In this document: positions 25,122 through 33,731 of the stretch, in pieces | How positions within the stretch are numbered: the stretch's first letter is position 1 | Layout: every line of letters starts with the position of its first letter | NCBI GenBank assembly: GCA_017470485.1 | Contig: JAFUYQ010000019.1 | Span: forward strand, 58,891 to 122,890 | From: Synergistaceae bacterium | GTDB lineage: Bacteria > Synergistota > Synergistia > Synergistales > Aminobacteriaceae | Direction of reading: 5' to 3' | Length of the DNA stretch: 64,000 bases | Position numbers and translations under genes: made by a program | Notes under the pieces: model-generated | What the model was told of the DNA's origin: nothing | The model's database searches: none | What the model saw: only the letters and a program-made list of their open reading frames with translations

Positions 25122-26006
25122 TTACTCTATGTTCTGGATTTGTTCGCGCATTCTCTCAATGCAGGTCTTGGCCTCAACGACTCCCCATCTGAAATCAGCG
25201 TCATTCACTTTTGAACCCATCGTGTTAATCTCCCTGTTCATCTCCTGAATCAGGAAGTCCAGTTTTTTACCGCAGGGTTCTTCGTTCATTGTCTGCCTGA
25301 ATTTTCCTGTGTGGGCCTCAAGCCTTGCAGTCTCCTCCGAAACGTCCCACTTGTCTGAAATCAGCGCGACTTCCTGAGCGATTCGAGCCTCGTCAATCTC
25401 AAGGTCATAATGCTCCATGACCGTCTCGATTCGCGCTCTGAGGTTCTCTACGGCTTCAGAGTAAGCGGTCTTCCAGCGTTCTTTGAGTGAAGCTGCGATT
25501 CCTTCGAGAACAATCAAATCATCTTCGACTTTCTTGTGAAGTTTTGAGCCTTCGGATTTTTTCATCTCCATGAGGGCGGCGACAGCACCGAGCGTTAAAT
25601 CGTCCCAGATTTCAGGGTTCACGAGCGCGGCTTCTTCGGCGAGATTTCCTGTAGTGTCAAGAACTCCTGGTATCATCAGGAAGCTGGTTATGTCGTTTGA
25701 AACTTCGAGATTGTTTTGTCCGGCGATGCTTCTCACCTGATTAACGAATGCACTGAAACCGTCATTATCAATGGCTGGAATTTTTGCGCCGGGATTCCAT
25801 GTTATTTCGGCTGACAGCTTGACTTTTCCGCGAGTGATTGAACTTCTCAGAATGCTGAGTATTCTGTTCTCAAGCGATGATAATTCACGAGGCAGCCTCA
25901 CCGAAAAATCCTGAAACTTATGATTTACTGATGTTACCTCAAACTTCACTGTTCCCCATGAAAATTCGTGCGATTTGCTTCCGAAACCTGTCATGCTTAC
26001 AAACAT
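25122..26006 (-). CDS. YicC family protein (endoribonuclease-like)
   Basis: A 294-residue protein with the YicC signature start MFVSMTGFGSKS and the C-terminal DUF1732 segment CGKKLDFLIQEMNREINTMG followed by VVEAKTCIERMREQIQNIE. YicC proteins have been linked to RNA turnover and stress in stationary phase. The neighbour gmk is the usual partner. Length is standard for the family and there is no sign of decay. Confidence 0.9.
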   Translation of the reverse strand: MFVSMTGFGSKSHEFSWGTVKFEVTSVNHKFQDFSVRLPRELSSLENRILSILRSSITRGKVKLSAEITWNPGAKIPAIDNDGFSAFVNQVRSIAGQNNLEVSNDITSFLMIPGVLDTTGNLAEEAALVNPEIWDDLTLGAVAALMEMKKSEGSKLHKKVEDDLIVLEGIAASLKERWKTAYSEAVENLRARIETVMEHYDLEIDEARIAQEVALISDKWDVSEETARLEAHTGKFRQTMNEEPCGKKLDFLIQEMNREINTMGSKVNDADFRWGVVEAKTCIERMREQIQNIE

Positions 26007-26007
26007 T

Positions 26008-26640
26008 TCACTGCATTGCCTCCAGTTCTTTGAATGACTTTTCGAGGCTGTTCATGATTACGTTTCTGCCCTCTTTGCTCTTGTAGACATCATCGCTGAA
26101 TCTAAGGGGCTTCCCGAAGGTTACTCTGAGCTTCGAGGGTTTCACGAACGCTGAACCGGGCGGCATGGCCTTGAATGAGCCGTGAATGAAGACGGGAAGA
26201 ATCGGTGCTTTCTCGTGAGCCGCTATGAGTGCCACGCCGGCTTCAAGAGGCTGTAAGTTGCCGTCAAGAGTTCTTCCGCCCTCCGGAAAAATCAGAACAT
26301 CGCTTCCGTCCTGATAAAGTTTCATGAAGCCCTTTAACGCTCCGGCCGCCGATGCGTTAGTAGTCCTCGAAACCGGCACCGCTCCTAACGCTTTTATGCA
26401 GGTTCCGAGAAACCACCCTTCAAATAATTCTTCCTTCGCTAGGTAACGGAGCATTCGAGGGAAAAAACAGCCCACTACAAGGGGGTCAAGATTGCTGGCA
26501 TGATTGCAGGCCACTATGAATTTCTCATCGGGGTTCAGTTTCTCAAGCCATCGTGATGAACAGCGGTTGTAAATCATGAGCAGTATTTTGAAGAAATTTT
26601 TGACTATCACATAGAATATTTTATTTTGTCTGGGTTTCAT
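26008..26640 (-). CDS. plsC: 1-acyl-sn-glycerol-3-phosphate acyltransferase (PlsC)
   Basis: A 210-residue acyltransferase of phospholipid synthesis. The catalytic NHASNLD (His-x4-Asp, about residues 47-53) and substrate motif FPEGGRT are visible, as is the LPVFIHGS segment. An N-terminal hydrophobic stretch would hold it at the inner membrane. The start overlaps cmk by 20 bases. The cmk-plsC pair is common in Firmicutes and related lineages. Confidence 0.9.
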   Translation of the reverse strand: MKPRQNKIFYVIVKNFFKILLMIYNRCSSRWLEKLNPDEKFIVACNHASNLDPLVVGCFFPRMLRYLAKEELFEGWFLGTCIKALGAVPVSRTTNASAAGALKGFMKLYQDGSDVLIFPEGGRTLDGNLQPLEAGVALIAAHEKAPILPVFIHGSFKAMPPGSAFVKPSKLRVTFGKPLRFSDDVYKSKEGRNVIMNSLEKSFKELEAMQ

Positions 26641-27295
26641 AGGGTAATGCTTCTTTCACTTTGTTCAGTATGAACTGTACAGTTTCTTCTTCGGTCATGT
26701 CTGATGTGTCGAGGTACACAGCACCTTCCGGCACAGTGAGCGGCGAAACTTCACGGCTTGAATCGTTCCTGTCCCGTTCAATTATTGCCTTCAGGATAGC
26801 GTCATAATCAGCCGGTCGGCCTTTCGAGATTCGTTCTTTGTAACGTCTTTCGGCTCTGGCTTCGGGGCTTGCGGTGATGAAGAATTTGACTTTAGCATTC
26901 GGGAATACAACGCTTCCGACATCACGGCCTTCAGCAACGATTGAGCCGTGATTTTCCTGTTCCTTCTGAAGGGCTAAGAGTGCTTTTCTAACTGAGGGTA
27001 CAGCGGAATAAACTGACGCTAATTCATCGACTTCAGGAGTTCTTATCTCGCCGGTAACATCAAAGCCGTTCACGAGTACAGCCTTTCCCCTGAGTTCTAT
27101 CTGAATATCGCTCAGTGCCTCGCGCATAATCTCATCATCAATAGGCTTAACTTCCGACTGTGAAAGTATCAGTGCTATAGCGCGGTAAATTGCTCCTGTG
27201 TCGAGGTAATTTATTCCGAGTTTCTCCGCAGTATCTTTAGCCGCCGAACTTTTCCCGGCACCGGCAGGGCCGTCAATAGTGATTACGTATGACAC
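26621..27295 (-). CDS. cmk: Cytidylate kinase
   Basis: A 224-residue (d)CMP kinase. The P-loop is DGPAGAGKSS (residues 7-16), followed by NYLDTGAIYRA. Further motifs are VAEGRDVGSVVFP (CMP binding) and RYKERISKGR. It makes CDP from CMP and ATP in the cytoplasm. Only three bases separate it from the HDOD gene upstream, and it overlaps plsC downstream. Confidence 0.93.
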   Translation of the reverse strand: MSYVITIDGPAGAGKSSAAKDTAEKLGINYLDTGAIYRAIALILSQSEVKPIDDEIMREALSDIQIELRGKAVLVNGFDVTGEIRTPEVDELASVYSAVPSVRKALLALQKEQENHGSIVAEGRDVGSVVFPNAKVKFFITASPEARAERRYKERISKGRPADYDAILKAIIERDRNDSSREVSPLTVPEGAVYLDTSDMTEEETVQFILNKVKEALPYETQTK

Positions 27296-27298
27296 TTC

Positions 27299-28189
27299 CT
27301 AAAGCCCCGCCATATCGCCCATGTCGTTGGAGACGCTTCCGGCAAAATCTATCATTTCCGACAGGAGATTATCGAAATTAGAGATGCCCAGTCTTTCGAT
27401 AGGCTCAGGGAACATATAAGCCTGTAAACCGTCCGCGCCCAGTCCTATTCCGAGCATAAGGCAGATCGTGTTAGCTACGGTTACAACGTCGAGAAGCGGC
27501 TGATACTTGAGTTTATCCTCAGGAAGCTCGTTAGGCTTATGGTGATAGGCTATCGGTATTCTGTAGGCTTCGGGCATGTCCCATTTCTCAATGAGAATGT
27601 CGCCTATCATAGCGTGATCGAAGCCCAAAACACGATTCTCGGCCTCTGTAAATGGTATATGTTTTTCCTCGACCATCTTAACAATTATTCCGTAGCCGAA
27701 ACGGACATAGTCATTAAGAATCACTTTGCCTATGTCATGAAGAAGTCCCCCGACGTAAGCGTCCTCAGTGCTTACCGTCTCCGTAAGCCCTGCAAGATGG
27801 CGCGCTGTATATGCCACCATAAGCGAATGCCGCCATAATTCACCCCTGTCGAGTGCATAGCCCGTCAATCCCTTGTCCATTGCCGAATAAACTGTTGCCG
27901 CGAGAATAATATTGCTTACGCTCTTGTAGCCGAGAAGCGCAATAGCTTCGGAAATGTTCGAGATATTACGGCTCACACCATATGCCGCTGAATTGGCGAG
28001 CTTGAGTATTCGGAGGACAAGACCTTCATCGCGCGAGAGACTCTGAGCAACATCAGCCGCATTGCTTTCGGGGTCATTCAGTTTTCTCATTGTCTCAAGC
28101 ACAAACTGAGGGAATGATTTTATGTCCTTCATTTTTGTGATTATTCGTGTCCTGATTAATTCTCTGGATTTCTCGTCAATTTCACTCAC
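27299..28189 (-). CDS. HDOD domain signalling protein
   Basis: A 296-residue protein with a HDOD domain (about residues 18-215): FPQFVLETMRKLNDPES, LRILKLANSAAYGVSRNISN and IAEAIALLGYKSVSNIILAA are typical. The HD-type LLHDIGKVI is present, but HDOD proteins usually lack a complete phosphodiesterase site. They act as regulatory or scaffold modules in motility and nucleotide signalling. Its place inside a housekeeping operon gives no further hint of partner. Confidence 0.85.
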   Translation of the reverse strand: MSEIDEKSRELIRTRIITKMKDIKSFPQFVLETMRKLNDPESNAADVAQSLSRDEGLVLRILKLANSAAYGVSRNISNISEAIALLGYKSVSNIILAATVYSAMDKGLTGYALDRGELWRHSLMVAYTARHLAGLTETVSTEDAYVGGLLHDIGKVILNDYVRFGYGIIVKMVEEKHIPFTEAENRVLGFDHAMIGDILIEKWDMPEAYRIPIAYHHKPNELPEDKLKYQPLLDVVTVANTICLMLGIGLGADGLQAYMFPEPIERLGISNFDNLLSEMIDFAGSVSNDMGDMAGL

Positions 28190-28220
28190 GGATTTCTTAG
28201 CCCCCTTTTTGCCGTAAAAA

Positions 28221-28937
28221 TTAAACTATACCGCCATTAAATATTTTAGTAGAGAGTTCGGAAATTGACAAACGGGCATATTCGCCTGTCTTTAATGTCT
28301 CAAGTGTCATCTTTCCGATTTTTCTGCGTATAAGCCTCTCAACGCTGAAGCCTGCTCCGTTGGCCATCAATTTGACTTCATGCTTGTGTCCGCTGATTAT
28401 TACGACTCTGACCCAGCGGTTCGCAGGTTCTCTGTCCATAATTTCGAGCCTTACCGGCGTAACGAACCTCCCGTCAGGAGTATCGACACCTTTGCGCCAG
28501 TTTTCAGCCTGCCTCTCGTTAATCGGTATGTTAAGGAGTGCTTCATATTCTTTGGGTATTCTCTTTGAAGGGTGAAGGACGTTATGAGTAAAAGTCCCGT
28601 CATTAGTGATGATTAAAAGCCCTTCGGTGTCCTTGTCGAGCCGCCCTATCGGGTACAGTTTGCCCTCGTAATCAGTAATCAGGCTAACTACAACAGGGTC
28701 AAACTTGTCGGCTGAAGCGCATACATAACCGGCCGGCTTGTTCATGACATAGTAGACCTTCTCGATTAACTGAAGCTCCTTATGATCAAAAGTTACAATG
28801 TCATTTCTGGGGTCGACTTCATAGAACGGAGCAAGAACTATTTTTCCGTTCACCTGAATGCGTCCGCTGAGTATTAATGTCTCAGCCTTTCTCCTTGCGG
28901 CAATTCCGCATGACGATATAAATTTGTTAAGTCTCAT
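28221..28937 (-). CDS. Pseudouridine synthase of the RluB/RsuA family
   Basis: A 238-residue protein with an N-terminal S4 RNA-binding domain (RLNKFISSCGIAARRKAETL) and a pseudouridine synthase domain with catalytic Asp in PIGRLDKDTEGLLIITNDG (about residue 99). RluB modifies 23S rRNA and RsuA 16S rRNA. The downstream position from scpB matches the conserved scpA-scpB-rluB order, which favours RluB. RluB-type enzymes are usually a little longer. Confidence 0.87.
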   Translation of the reverse strand: MRLNKFISSCGIAARRKAETLILSGRIQVNGKIVLAPFYEVDPRNDIVTFDHKELQLIEKVYYVMNKPAGYVCASADKFDPVVVSLITDYEGKLYPIGRLDKDTEGLLIITNDGTFTHNVLHPSKRIPKEYEALLNIPINERQAENWRKGVDTPDGRFVTPVRLEIMDREPANRWVRVVIISGHKHEVKLMANGAGFSVERLIRRKIGKMTLETLKTGEYARLSISELSTKIFNGGIV

Positions 28938-28961
28938 TATCTCAAATCCTCCTTTAAGCTG

Positions 28962-29495
28962 TTAATTTTCCAGTTCCTCAAGTGCCGGTATGTCATTGAC
29001 ATCGTTTATTCCGAATGTCTCAAGAAATTTCTGTGTCGTAACATAAAGCAGCGAGGGACGGCCTTCCTTTTTACGGCCCGATGTCCTCACTAATCCGAGT
29101 TCCAATAATTTCGCCAAAGGGCTTCCCGAATTAACGCCCCTTATTTCGTCAATCTCGCTCCGTGTCAAAGGCTGCCGTTTCGCTATTACTGCTGCCGTTT
29201 CAACAGCGGCTTTGCTGAGACGGACGCGCTTAACATTTGATGCCTCGCGGAATTTCCCGATTGTCTCAGAGAGTTCCGGCCTTGTCTCGAACACCCAGCC
29301 CCCTCCTAAATTCCTGAGGGCTATTCCGTGTTTCTCATTGTCAAGAATACACGATAATTCATCAATAGCAAGCCTCAGTTCATGACTGTTAATGCCGAGC
29401 GTCTCTTTTAGTTCGCGCTCGCTGACCGGCGACGGCGAGATGAATAATAACGCCTCAATCTTTCGTGATAACTCTGACATCTCCGAATAATTCAT
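28962..29495 (-). CDS. scpB: Segregation and condensation protein B
   Basis: ScpB is the winged-helix kleisin partner of the Smc-ScpA condensin. The motifs SRKIEALLFISPSPVSEREL, KAAVETAAVIAKRQPLTRSEIDEIRGV and LLELGLVRTSGRKKEGRPSL are diagnostic. The start is uncertain: ATG at 29495 gives about 177 residues. TTG at 29504 has AAGG well placed upstream, and ATG at 29534 would overlap scpA by 80 bases. All choices overlap scpA, indicating coupling. Confidence 0.88.
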   Translation of the reverse strand: MNYSEMSELSRKIEALLFISPSPVSERELKETLGINSHELRLAIDELSCILDNEKHGIALRNLGGGWVFETRPELSETIGKFREASNVKRVRLSKAAVETAAVIAKRQPLTRSEIDEIRGVNSGSPLAKLLELGLVRTSGRKKEGRPSLLYVTTQKFLETFGINDVNDIPALEELEN

Positions 29496-30213
29496 CTTGC
29501 TCAATATAAGCCTTCCCCATTCTGCAAAGTTCAAGTACAGCGAGAAGCGTTACGACGAGATTTTTACCGGCGATTTCGCGGAGGCTGAGAGATTTTGACG
29601 ACCTCAAAAACGCCTCGACCTCTGATACTCTGATTTCAATCTGTTTCTGGTCATCGCCCGAAAATCCGTCCCAGTCAGCTTTAGCTTCGGCCTCCGAGAG
29701 ATTTTCGCGGTCAACAGCCGAATGCTCGTAACGCTCCTGAATTTCCCTCCACGTTTTACCGAGAAGGTACGCTCCCGAACCGTCAATAATAATCTCCTTC
29801 TCTATCTCTGTCCCTGTATCCTCCTGAAGCTCCTGAACGCCGCGCCGGTAACACTGAGCCTGCAACGCCAGCTTATCGGAAAGCCACAGGTAAATATCCC
29901 TGTACGGCCTGTAACGTTCGAGCGATTTCATGAAGACCATTTCATCAGGCTCATCATCTTCAGCTTCATTGCCTGAACCAGGCAGAAGGGAATGTGTCTT
30001 CTCAAGGACTAGACCGGCTGTCATGTTGAAGAACTCAGCTAATGTATCAGCAGGAGCCTGACGGCTTTTGACGAGATAAAGCCCGTAAATTCGTATTAGC
30101 TGCGAGATTTTTATTCCTGATGTCTGGAATTTTCCGCCCTCAACCAGCGAACATAATAAGTCAAACGGCCCTGAATATCCGTCAATGTCAATCTCAAAAT
30201 CATTCAGAGGCAT
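29455..30213 (-). CDS. scpA: Segregation and condensation protein A
   Basis: The kleisin subunit of the Smc complex, 252 residues. The N-terminus FEIDIDGYSGPFDLLCSLVE is the family signature (binding to the Smc neck). The C-terminal winged helix (VVTLLAVLELCRMGKAYIEQ) binds the Smc head. The middle is acidic, as usual. It overlaps trpS upstream by 14 bases and scpB downstream. Confidence 0.92.
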   Translation of the reverse strand: MPLNDFEIDIDGYSGPFDLLCSLVEGGKFQTSGIKISQLIRIYGLYLVKSRQAPADTLAEFFNMTAGLVLEKTHSLLPGSGNEAEDDEPDEMVFMKSLERYRPYRDIYLWLSDKLALQAQCYRRGVQELQEDTGTEIEKEIIIDGSGAYLLGKTWREIQERYEHSAVDRENLSEAEAKADWDGFSGDDQKQIEIRVSEVEAFLRSSKSLSLREIAGKNLVVTLLAVLELCRMGKAYIEQDELFGDVRVITKD

Positions 30214-31222
30214 TACGCTTCGGGTTCATCAATAACCCCATAGCCGGATAAATTTCACTCATAGTTTTACGGGCGACTTTTCCGGCACGTTCAGCACCGT
30301 CCGCAAAAATTTCATCAAGTAACGCTTTATTGCCCTCGTATTTTGCGCGGCGTTCGCGTACTGGTGTCATCATTTCCTGAATGTGAGCGTTGAGTTTCTT
30401 CTTGCAGTCGATACAGCCTATGCCGGCGGTCTTGCAGCCCTCACAGATTTCGGCCTTCTCGCCCTCATCATGGTTGAAGACTTTATGCAAATCCCAGACG
30501 GGACATTTTTCGGGGTCGCCCGGATCGGTACGGCGCATTCTTGCAGGGTCGGTCTTCATTGTGCGGAGCTTCTGCCACATTGACTCGGCACTCTCTGAAA
30601 TTTCGAGGGCGTTTCCGTAAGACTTGCTCATTTTTCGCCCGTCAATGCCTGGAACTTTAGGTGTCTCGGTGAACAACGGCTGAGGCTCAACGAGTAACCC
30701 CTCGCCGAAAAAGTTATTGAAGTGCCTGACAGTTTCACGGCTTAATTCAAGATGTGCGCTCTGGTCTTCGCCTACTGGTACGAGTTCGGCCTTGTAGAGG
30801 AGAATATCGGCGGCCATTAAGACGGGGTAGCCCAAGAAGCCGTAAGTCCCCAAGTCTTTATTCTTGATGTTGAACAACTGCTCTTTGTAGGTAGGATTTC
30901 GGTACAGCCACCCTAATGGGGTTATCATTCCCAAAGCGAGAGCTAACTCAGCGTGCTGGGGGACATGCGACTGAATGAACAGCGGCGACTTCTCAGGGTC
31001 TAACCCTACCGACAGCCAGTCAAGCAGCGCAGTGTAGCAGAACTCGCCTGTATTCGCGCTGTCCTCGTAATTCGATGTGAGGGCGTGCCAGTCGGCGATA
31101 GCGTAAAAGCATTCGTAATTCTCATCGTTCTGGAGCTTTACGAAATTGCTCAACGCTCCGGCCATGTGTCCCAAATGCAAAGGCCCTGTAGGTCTCATCG
31201 CACTTAATACTCTTTTTTTCAT
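30200..31222 (-). CDS. trpS: Tryptophan-tRNA ligase
   Basis: A 340-residue class I aminoacyl-tRNA synthetase. The HIGH-type motif is GPLHLGHMAG (about residues 13-22) and the KMSKS motif is GRKMSKSYGN. The tryptophan-pocket region MAADILLYKAELVPVGEDQ is conserved. A CEGC...CIDCKKKL Cys cluster near residues 260-280 resembles the zinc or iron-sulfur type site seen in some TrpRS. Length is normal. It lies between the Nif3-like gene and scpA. Confidence 0.94.
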   Translation of the reverse strand: MKKRVLSAMRPTGPLHLGHMAGALSNFVKLQNDENYECFYAIADWHALTSNYEDSANTGEFCYTALLDWLSVGLDPEKSPLFIQSHVPQHAELALALGMITPLGWLYRNPTYKEQLFNIKNKDLGTYGFLGYPVLMAADILLYKAELVPVGEDQSAHLELSRETVRHFNNFFGEGLLVEPQPLFTETPKVPGIDGRKMSKSYGNALEISESAESMWQKLRTMKTDPARMRRTDPGDPEKCPVWDLHKVFNHDEGEKAEICEGCKTAGIGCIDCKKKLNAHIQEMMTPVRERRAKYEGNKALLDEIFADGAERAGKVARKTMSEIYPAMGLLMNPKRNASE

Positions 31223-31241
31223 GTTATCTTCTTTAATGCTC

Positions 31242-32003
31242 CTATATTCTTGTCATTTCAGGCAGTGCCTTAACGTTTACAATTACCGTTTCAATTCCGC
31301 ATTCGCTGATTTTAGCGGCCAGAGCAGGAATTGAAGCTCTTTCCATTTCGCCGTGTTCGCATAAAGCAATCGTCATTCCTTCATTAACAGCGTCAGAAAT
31401 CTCATGGTACTTCATATCGGCAGTAACATAAATGTCAGAGCCTTTGAACTTCGCGGAACGCCAAAATTCTGCTCCAGACCCTCCGCATAATGATACCTTC
31501 ATGATTTCAGCGTCAGGTTTATCCGTGTAAATGTCAACGTGAGACAATCCCCATGAAGTTTTTACGTGTTCAGAAAAATTCGTAAGGGTCATGGCCTCAT
31601 TGAGAACTCCGCAGACACCGAAGTCATCGAGAGGCTCAATGCCGTTGAGAGCGATTAGCCTTGAAAGTGTATCATTGACACCGCCGCAGGTTTTGTCCCA
31701 GTTCGTGTGAGCAGCGATTATGTTCACTCCGAGCCTTAATGCCGCGATTAGAGTTCTTCCCTGTTCGTTGTCATCAGTAACTTTCTTGACCGCCCTGAAA
31801 ATTAAAGGGTGATGGGTTACTAGAACATTGCAGCCGAGATTATGTGCTTCGGTTACGGCCTTTTCAACAGCGTCGAGACTGACAGCAATTTTAGTAATCT
31901 CATCATTCCGCGAACCTGCGAGAAGTCCTGAGTTGTCCCATTCCTCAGCGAGGGAGAAGGGGGCGAATGAGTCGATATGATTGAGGAGGCCGCTAATTTT
32001 CAT
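31242..32003 (-). CDS. Nif3-like dinuclear metal center protein (YbgI/YqfO type)
   Basis: A 253-residue Nif3/GTP cyclohydrolase I type 2 family protein. The metal-binding motifs NVLVTHHPLIF (about residues 60-70), AAHTNWD (about 98-104) and CEHGEMER near the end are intact. The N-terminus FSLAEEWDNSGLLAG is characteristic. The biochemical role of the family is unsettled. It overlaps the kinase gene upstream by 11 bases. Confidence 0.9.
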   Translation of the reverse strand: MKISGLLNHIDSFAPFSLAEEWDNSGLLAGSRNDEITKIAVSLDAVEKAVTEAHNLGCNVLVTHHPLIFRAVKKVTDDNEQGRTLIAALRLGVNIIAAHTNWDKTCGGVNDTLSRLIALNGIEPLDDFGVCGVLNEAMTLTNFSEHVKTSWGLSHVDIYTDKPDAEIMKVSLCGGSGAEFWRSAKFKGSDIYVTADMKYHEISDAVNEGMTIALCEHGEMERASIPALAAKISECGIETVIVNVKALPEMTRI

Positions 32004-32646
32004 GAGCAGGAAGAATTTTACGGTCAGGGAAAAATTCGTTTACTTTTCCGAGAAAGTCATTAACCATTGAAGGTGTACTGATGAATTTTGGGTCAGAAAG
32101 TTCGAGTTCAATGAAGTCAATATCACCCTGCAATTCAGATTTAACGAAATCAAGGAACGGCATGTAAGCATCGTAAAGTGATTTCCAGTATTCAACTCCG
32201 GCGTCAATTTCGTCCTGCCGTCCCCTGTCATGAATACGCCTCATAATCTCGTCGAAGCTGCAACGGACAATGATAAAGAGTTTCGGCTTCCTGACATATC
32301 TGAGGAGTGAGTCATATAGCGTTAAGTAGCAGCCCAGCTGGCTGTCTTTGAAGTAACCATTGCGGTAATACAGCATTGCGTAGACTTTATCGCCGAAGAC
32401 ACTGCGGTCGAGAATGTAATTGTCCTCCTCGCTGGCGCAAAGGTACTGAGCGAAGCGCGTTACGAGGAAATTCAACTGCATAGGGAACGCCCATTTATGG
32501 TCGTGGTGAAAACGGTTCAGAAGGTCTAAAGGATCGCGGAACTCTTCCGGCATTATCTTGAAGCCCAAACGTTCGGAGAGAAGATTAACGATTGTTGATT
32601 TACCGCTTGCGGTCATGCCCTCAACGATGATTTGTATCTGTCCCAA
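31993..32646 (-). CDS. Deoxynucleoside kinase family protein
   Basis: A 217-residue P-loop kinase of the dCK/dGK type. Walker A is EGMTASGKST (about 9-18), YILDRSVFGDKVYA carries the DRS motif, and RIHDRGRQDEID is the Arg-rich lid. It should phosphorylate a deoxynucleoside for salvage; the specificity is not visible. The start codon is TTG at 32646 with GGAG eight bases upstream and a strong -10 element behind it (32685-32693). This makes it the first gene of the housekeeping unit running down to ftsH. Confidence 0.85.
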   Translation of the reverse strand: MGQIQIIVEGMTASGKSTIVNLLSERLGFKIMPEEFRDPLDLLNRFHHDHKWAFPMQLNFLVTRFAQYLCASEEDNYILDRSVFGDKVYAMLYYRNGYFKDSQLGCYLTLYDSLLRYVRKPKLFIIVRCSFDEIMRRIHDRGRQDEIDAGVEYWKSLYDAYMPFLDFVKSELQGDIDFIELELSDPKFISTPSMVNDFLGKVNEFFPDRKILPAHEN

Positions 32647-32684
32647 ATTTACAGCTCCTTAATGTAATTGTGTGATTTTCTGCG

Positions 32685-32693
32685 ATTATACCA
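32685..32693 (-). promoter_or_regulatory. Extended -10 promoter of the deoxynucleoside kinase operon
   Basis: On the minus strand the sequence is TGGTATAAT, a perfect extended -10, located 39 bases upstream of the TTG start. No good -35 is visible, which is common for extended -10 promoters. Confidence 0.6.
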
Positions 32694-32749
32694 GAATTGC
32701 GGACGGCCATGTTATTATTGCTGACAAATTTTTATATTAGGAGGCTTCG

Positions 32750-32842
32750 TTGAGTAACAATGCTGACGCGGAGCTACTTATTTTCAATCTTCATGCAGTA
32801 CCCCGTTACGGTCAATACATATCTGTCGGCGTTAGTCTCTGA
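32750..32842 (+). pseudogene. Possible 5' remnant of a lost plus-strand gene
   Basis: A perfect AGGAGG (32739-32744) is followed after five bases by TTG at 32750 and a short frame starting MSNNADAELLIFNLH that ends at 32842. From 32774 it runs antisense into the end of gspH, so only about the first eight to twelve codons can be original. I read it as the start of a gene removed when the secretion operon came to lie here. A chance ribosome-site match is the alternative. The family of the lost gene is not identifiable. Confidence 0.3.
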
Positions 32843-33280
32843 AATATCCTTGCCCTTCTGAGAAATCTTAGCCGGTGAACATGAACCGTCAGCAAAAAAA
32901 TATATTACTTCAGGCTCAAACTGCCACCCGTCATCTTCAGGGAGGCTTTTCATTTCCAGCCTCTGCCATTCCAAAACCTCCGAAATATTCTCACCTGAGT
33001 TAAGAAACGAATGCAGACTGTCTTCAGGTTCTTCCTTTCTCATTAATGCTTCAGCGAGAATATAACCTCTTTTCGATACGCCTTCAGCTTTTATTGACAT
33101 TCTCACGGGTGTTCCTGAAAGAGATAATTCCGAAGCCTCCTCGATAGCTCTTTGAAGCAATGCTGACGAAGGCTCGAAATAAAATGAAATTCGGGGCAGC
33201 ATCACTGACGCTAATACCCCGATTATCGAAAGCACTACCAGTATTTCAACGAGCGTGAAACCTTTCCGCGTTCTAGTCAT
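32774..33280 (-). CDS. gspH: Type II secretion minor pseudopilin, GspH-like
   Basis: A 168-residue protein with a class III prepilin signal: basic leader, then GFTLVEILVVLSIIGVLASV, with Gly before the cleaved bond and Glu at +5. The remainder is a beta-rich pseudopilin head. GspH is part of the pseudopilus tip that pushes substrates through the secretin. It is the last gene of the gsp operon and overlaps gspG by eight bases. GspH assignment is by position and size; the globular domain is poorly conserved. Confidence 0.75.
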   Translation of the reverse strand: MTRTRKGFTLVEILVVLSIIGVLASVMLPRISFYFEPSSALLQRAIEEASELSLSGTPVRMSIKAEGVSKRGYILAEALMRKEEPEDSLHSFLNSGENISEVLEWQRLEMKSLPEDDGWQFEPEVIYFFADGSCSPAKISQKGKDISETNADRYVLTVTGYCMKIENK

Positions 33281-33716
33281 TATTCGTTATGTCCGCGTTC
33301 ACGCCCTCACCGCCCTCTTCACCGTCAGGGCCGTAGCTCGTTATGGTTATACGGCCGTTGTTGTTACGGTAGACGTAGGGATTTCCCCAAGGGTCTTCGG
33401 GCAGTTTCTTGATGTATCCGCCCTCTGCGTATCTTTTCGGAACGGGCGTAGTTGTCGGTTTCGTTACGAGAGCTTCAAGCCCCTGCTGTGTCGAGGGGTA
33501 GAAGCCGTTGTGCATTCTGTACATTTCCAGAGCGTCCTCAAGCGAACGTATCTGAGTCGCTGCCGCAGTCCTCTGAGCTTCAGCGACCTGAGGGCCTATT
33601 CTCGGAACGACTAACGCCGCAAGTAATCCCAGAATTACAACGACCACCATTATTTCAATAAGGGTAAATCCCGAACGGCGTACCAGCTTTAATTTTTTAT
33701 TCTTCACCGCAATCAA
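33273..33716 (-). CDS. gspG: Type II secretion major pseudopilin GspG
   Basis: A 147-residue protein with prepilin motif SGFTLIEIMVVVVILGLLAA and the hallmark GspG head: MHNGFYPSTQQGLEALVTKP, KLPEDPWGNPYVY and SYGPDGEEGG (calcium site). It forms the shaft of the periplasmic pseudopilus. Motifs are complete. The prepilin peptidase that must process it (GspO) is not in this window. Confidence 0.93.
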   Translation of the reverse strand: MIAVKNKKLKLVRRSGFTLIEIMVVVVILGLLAALVVPRIGPQVAEAQRTAAATQIRSLEDALEMYRMHNGFYPSTQQGLEALVTKPTTTPVPKRYAEGGYIKKLPEDPWGNPYVYRNNNGRITITSYGPDGEEGGEGVNADITNND

Positions 33717-33731
33717 TCCTCCTGTGATTTT

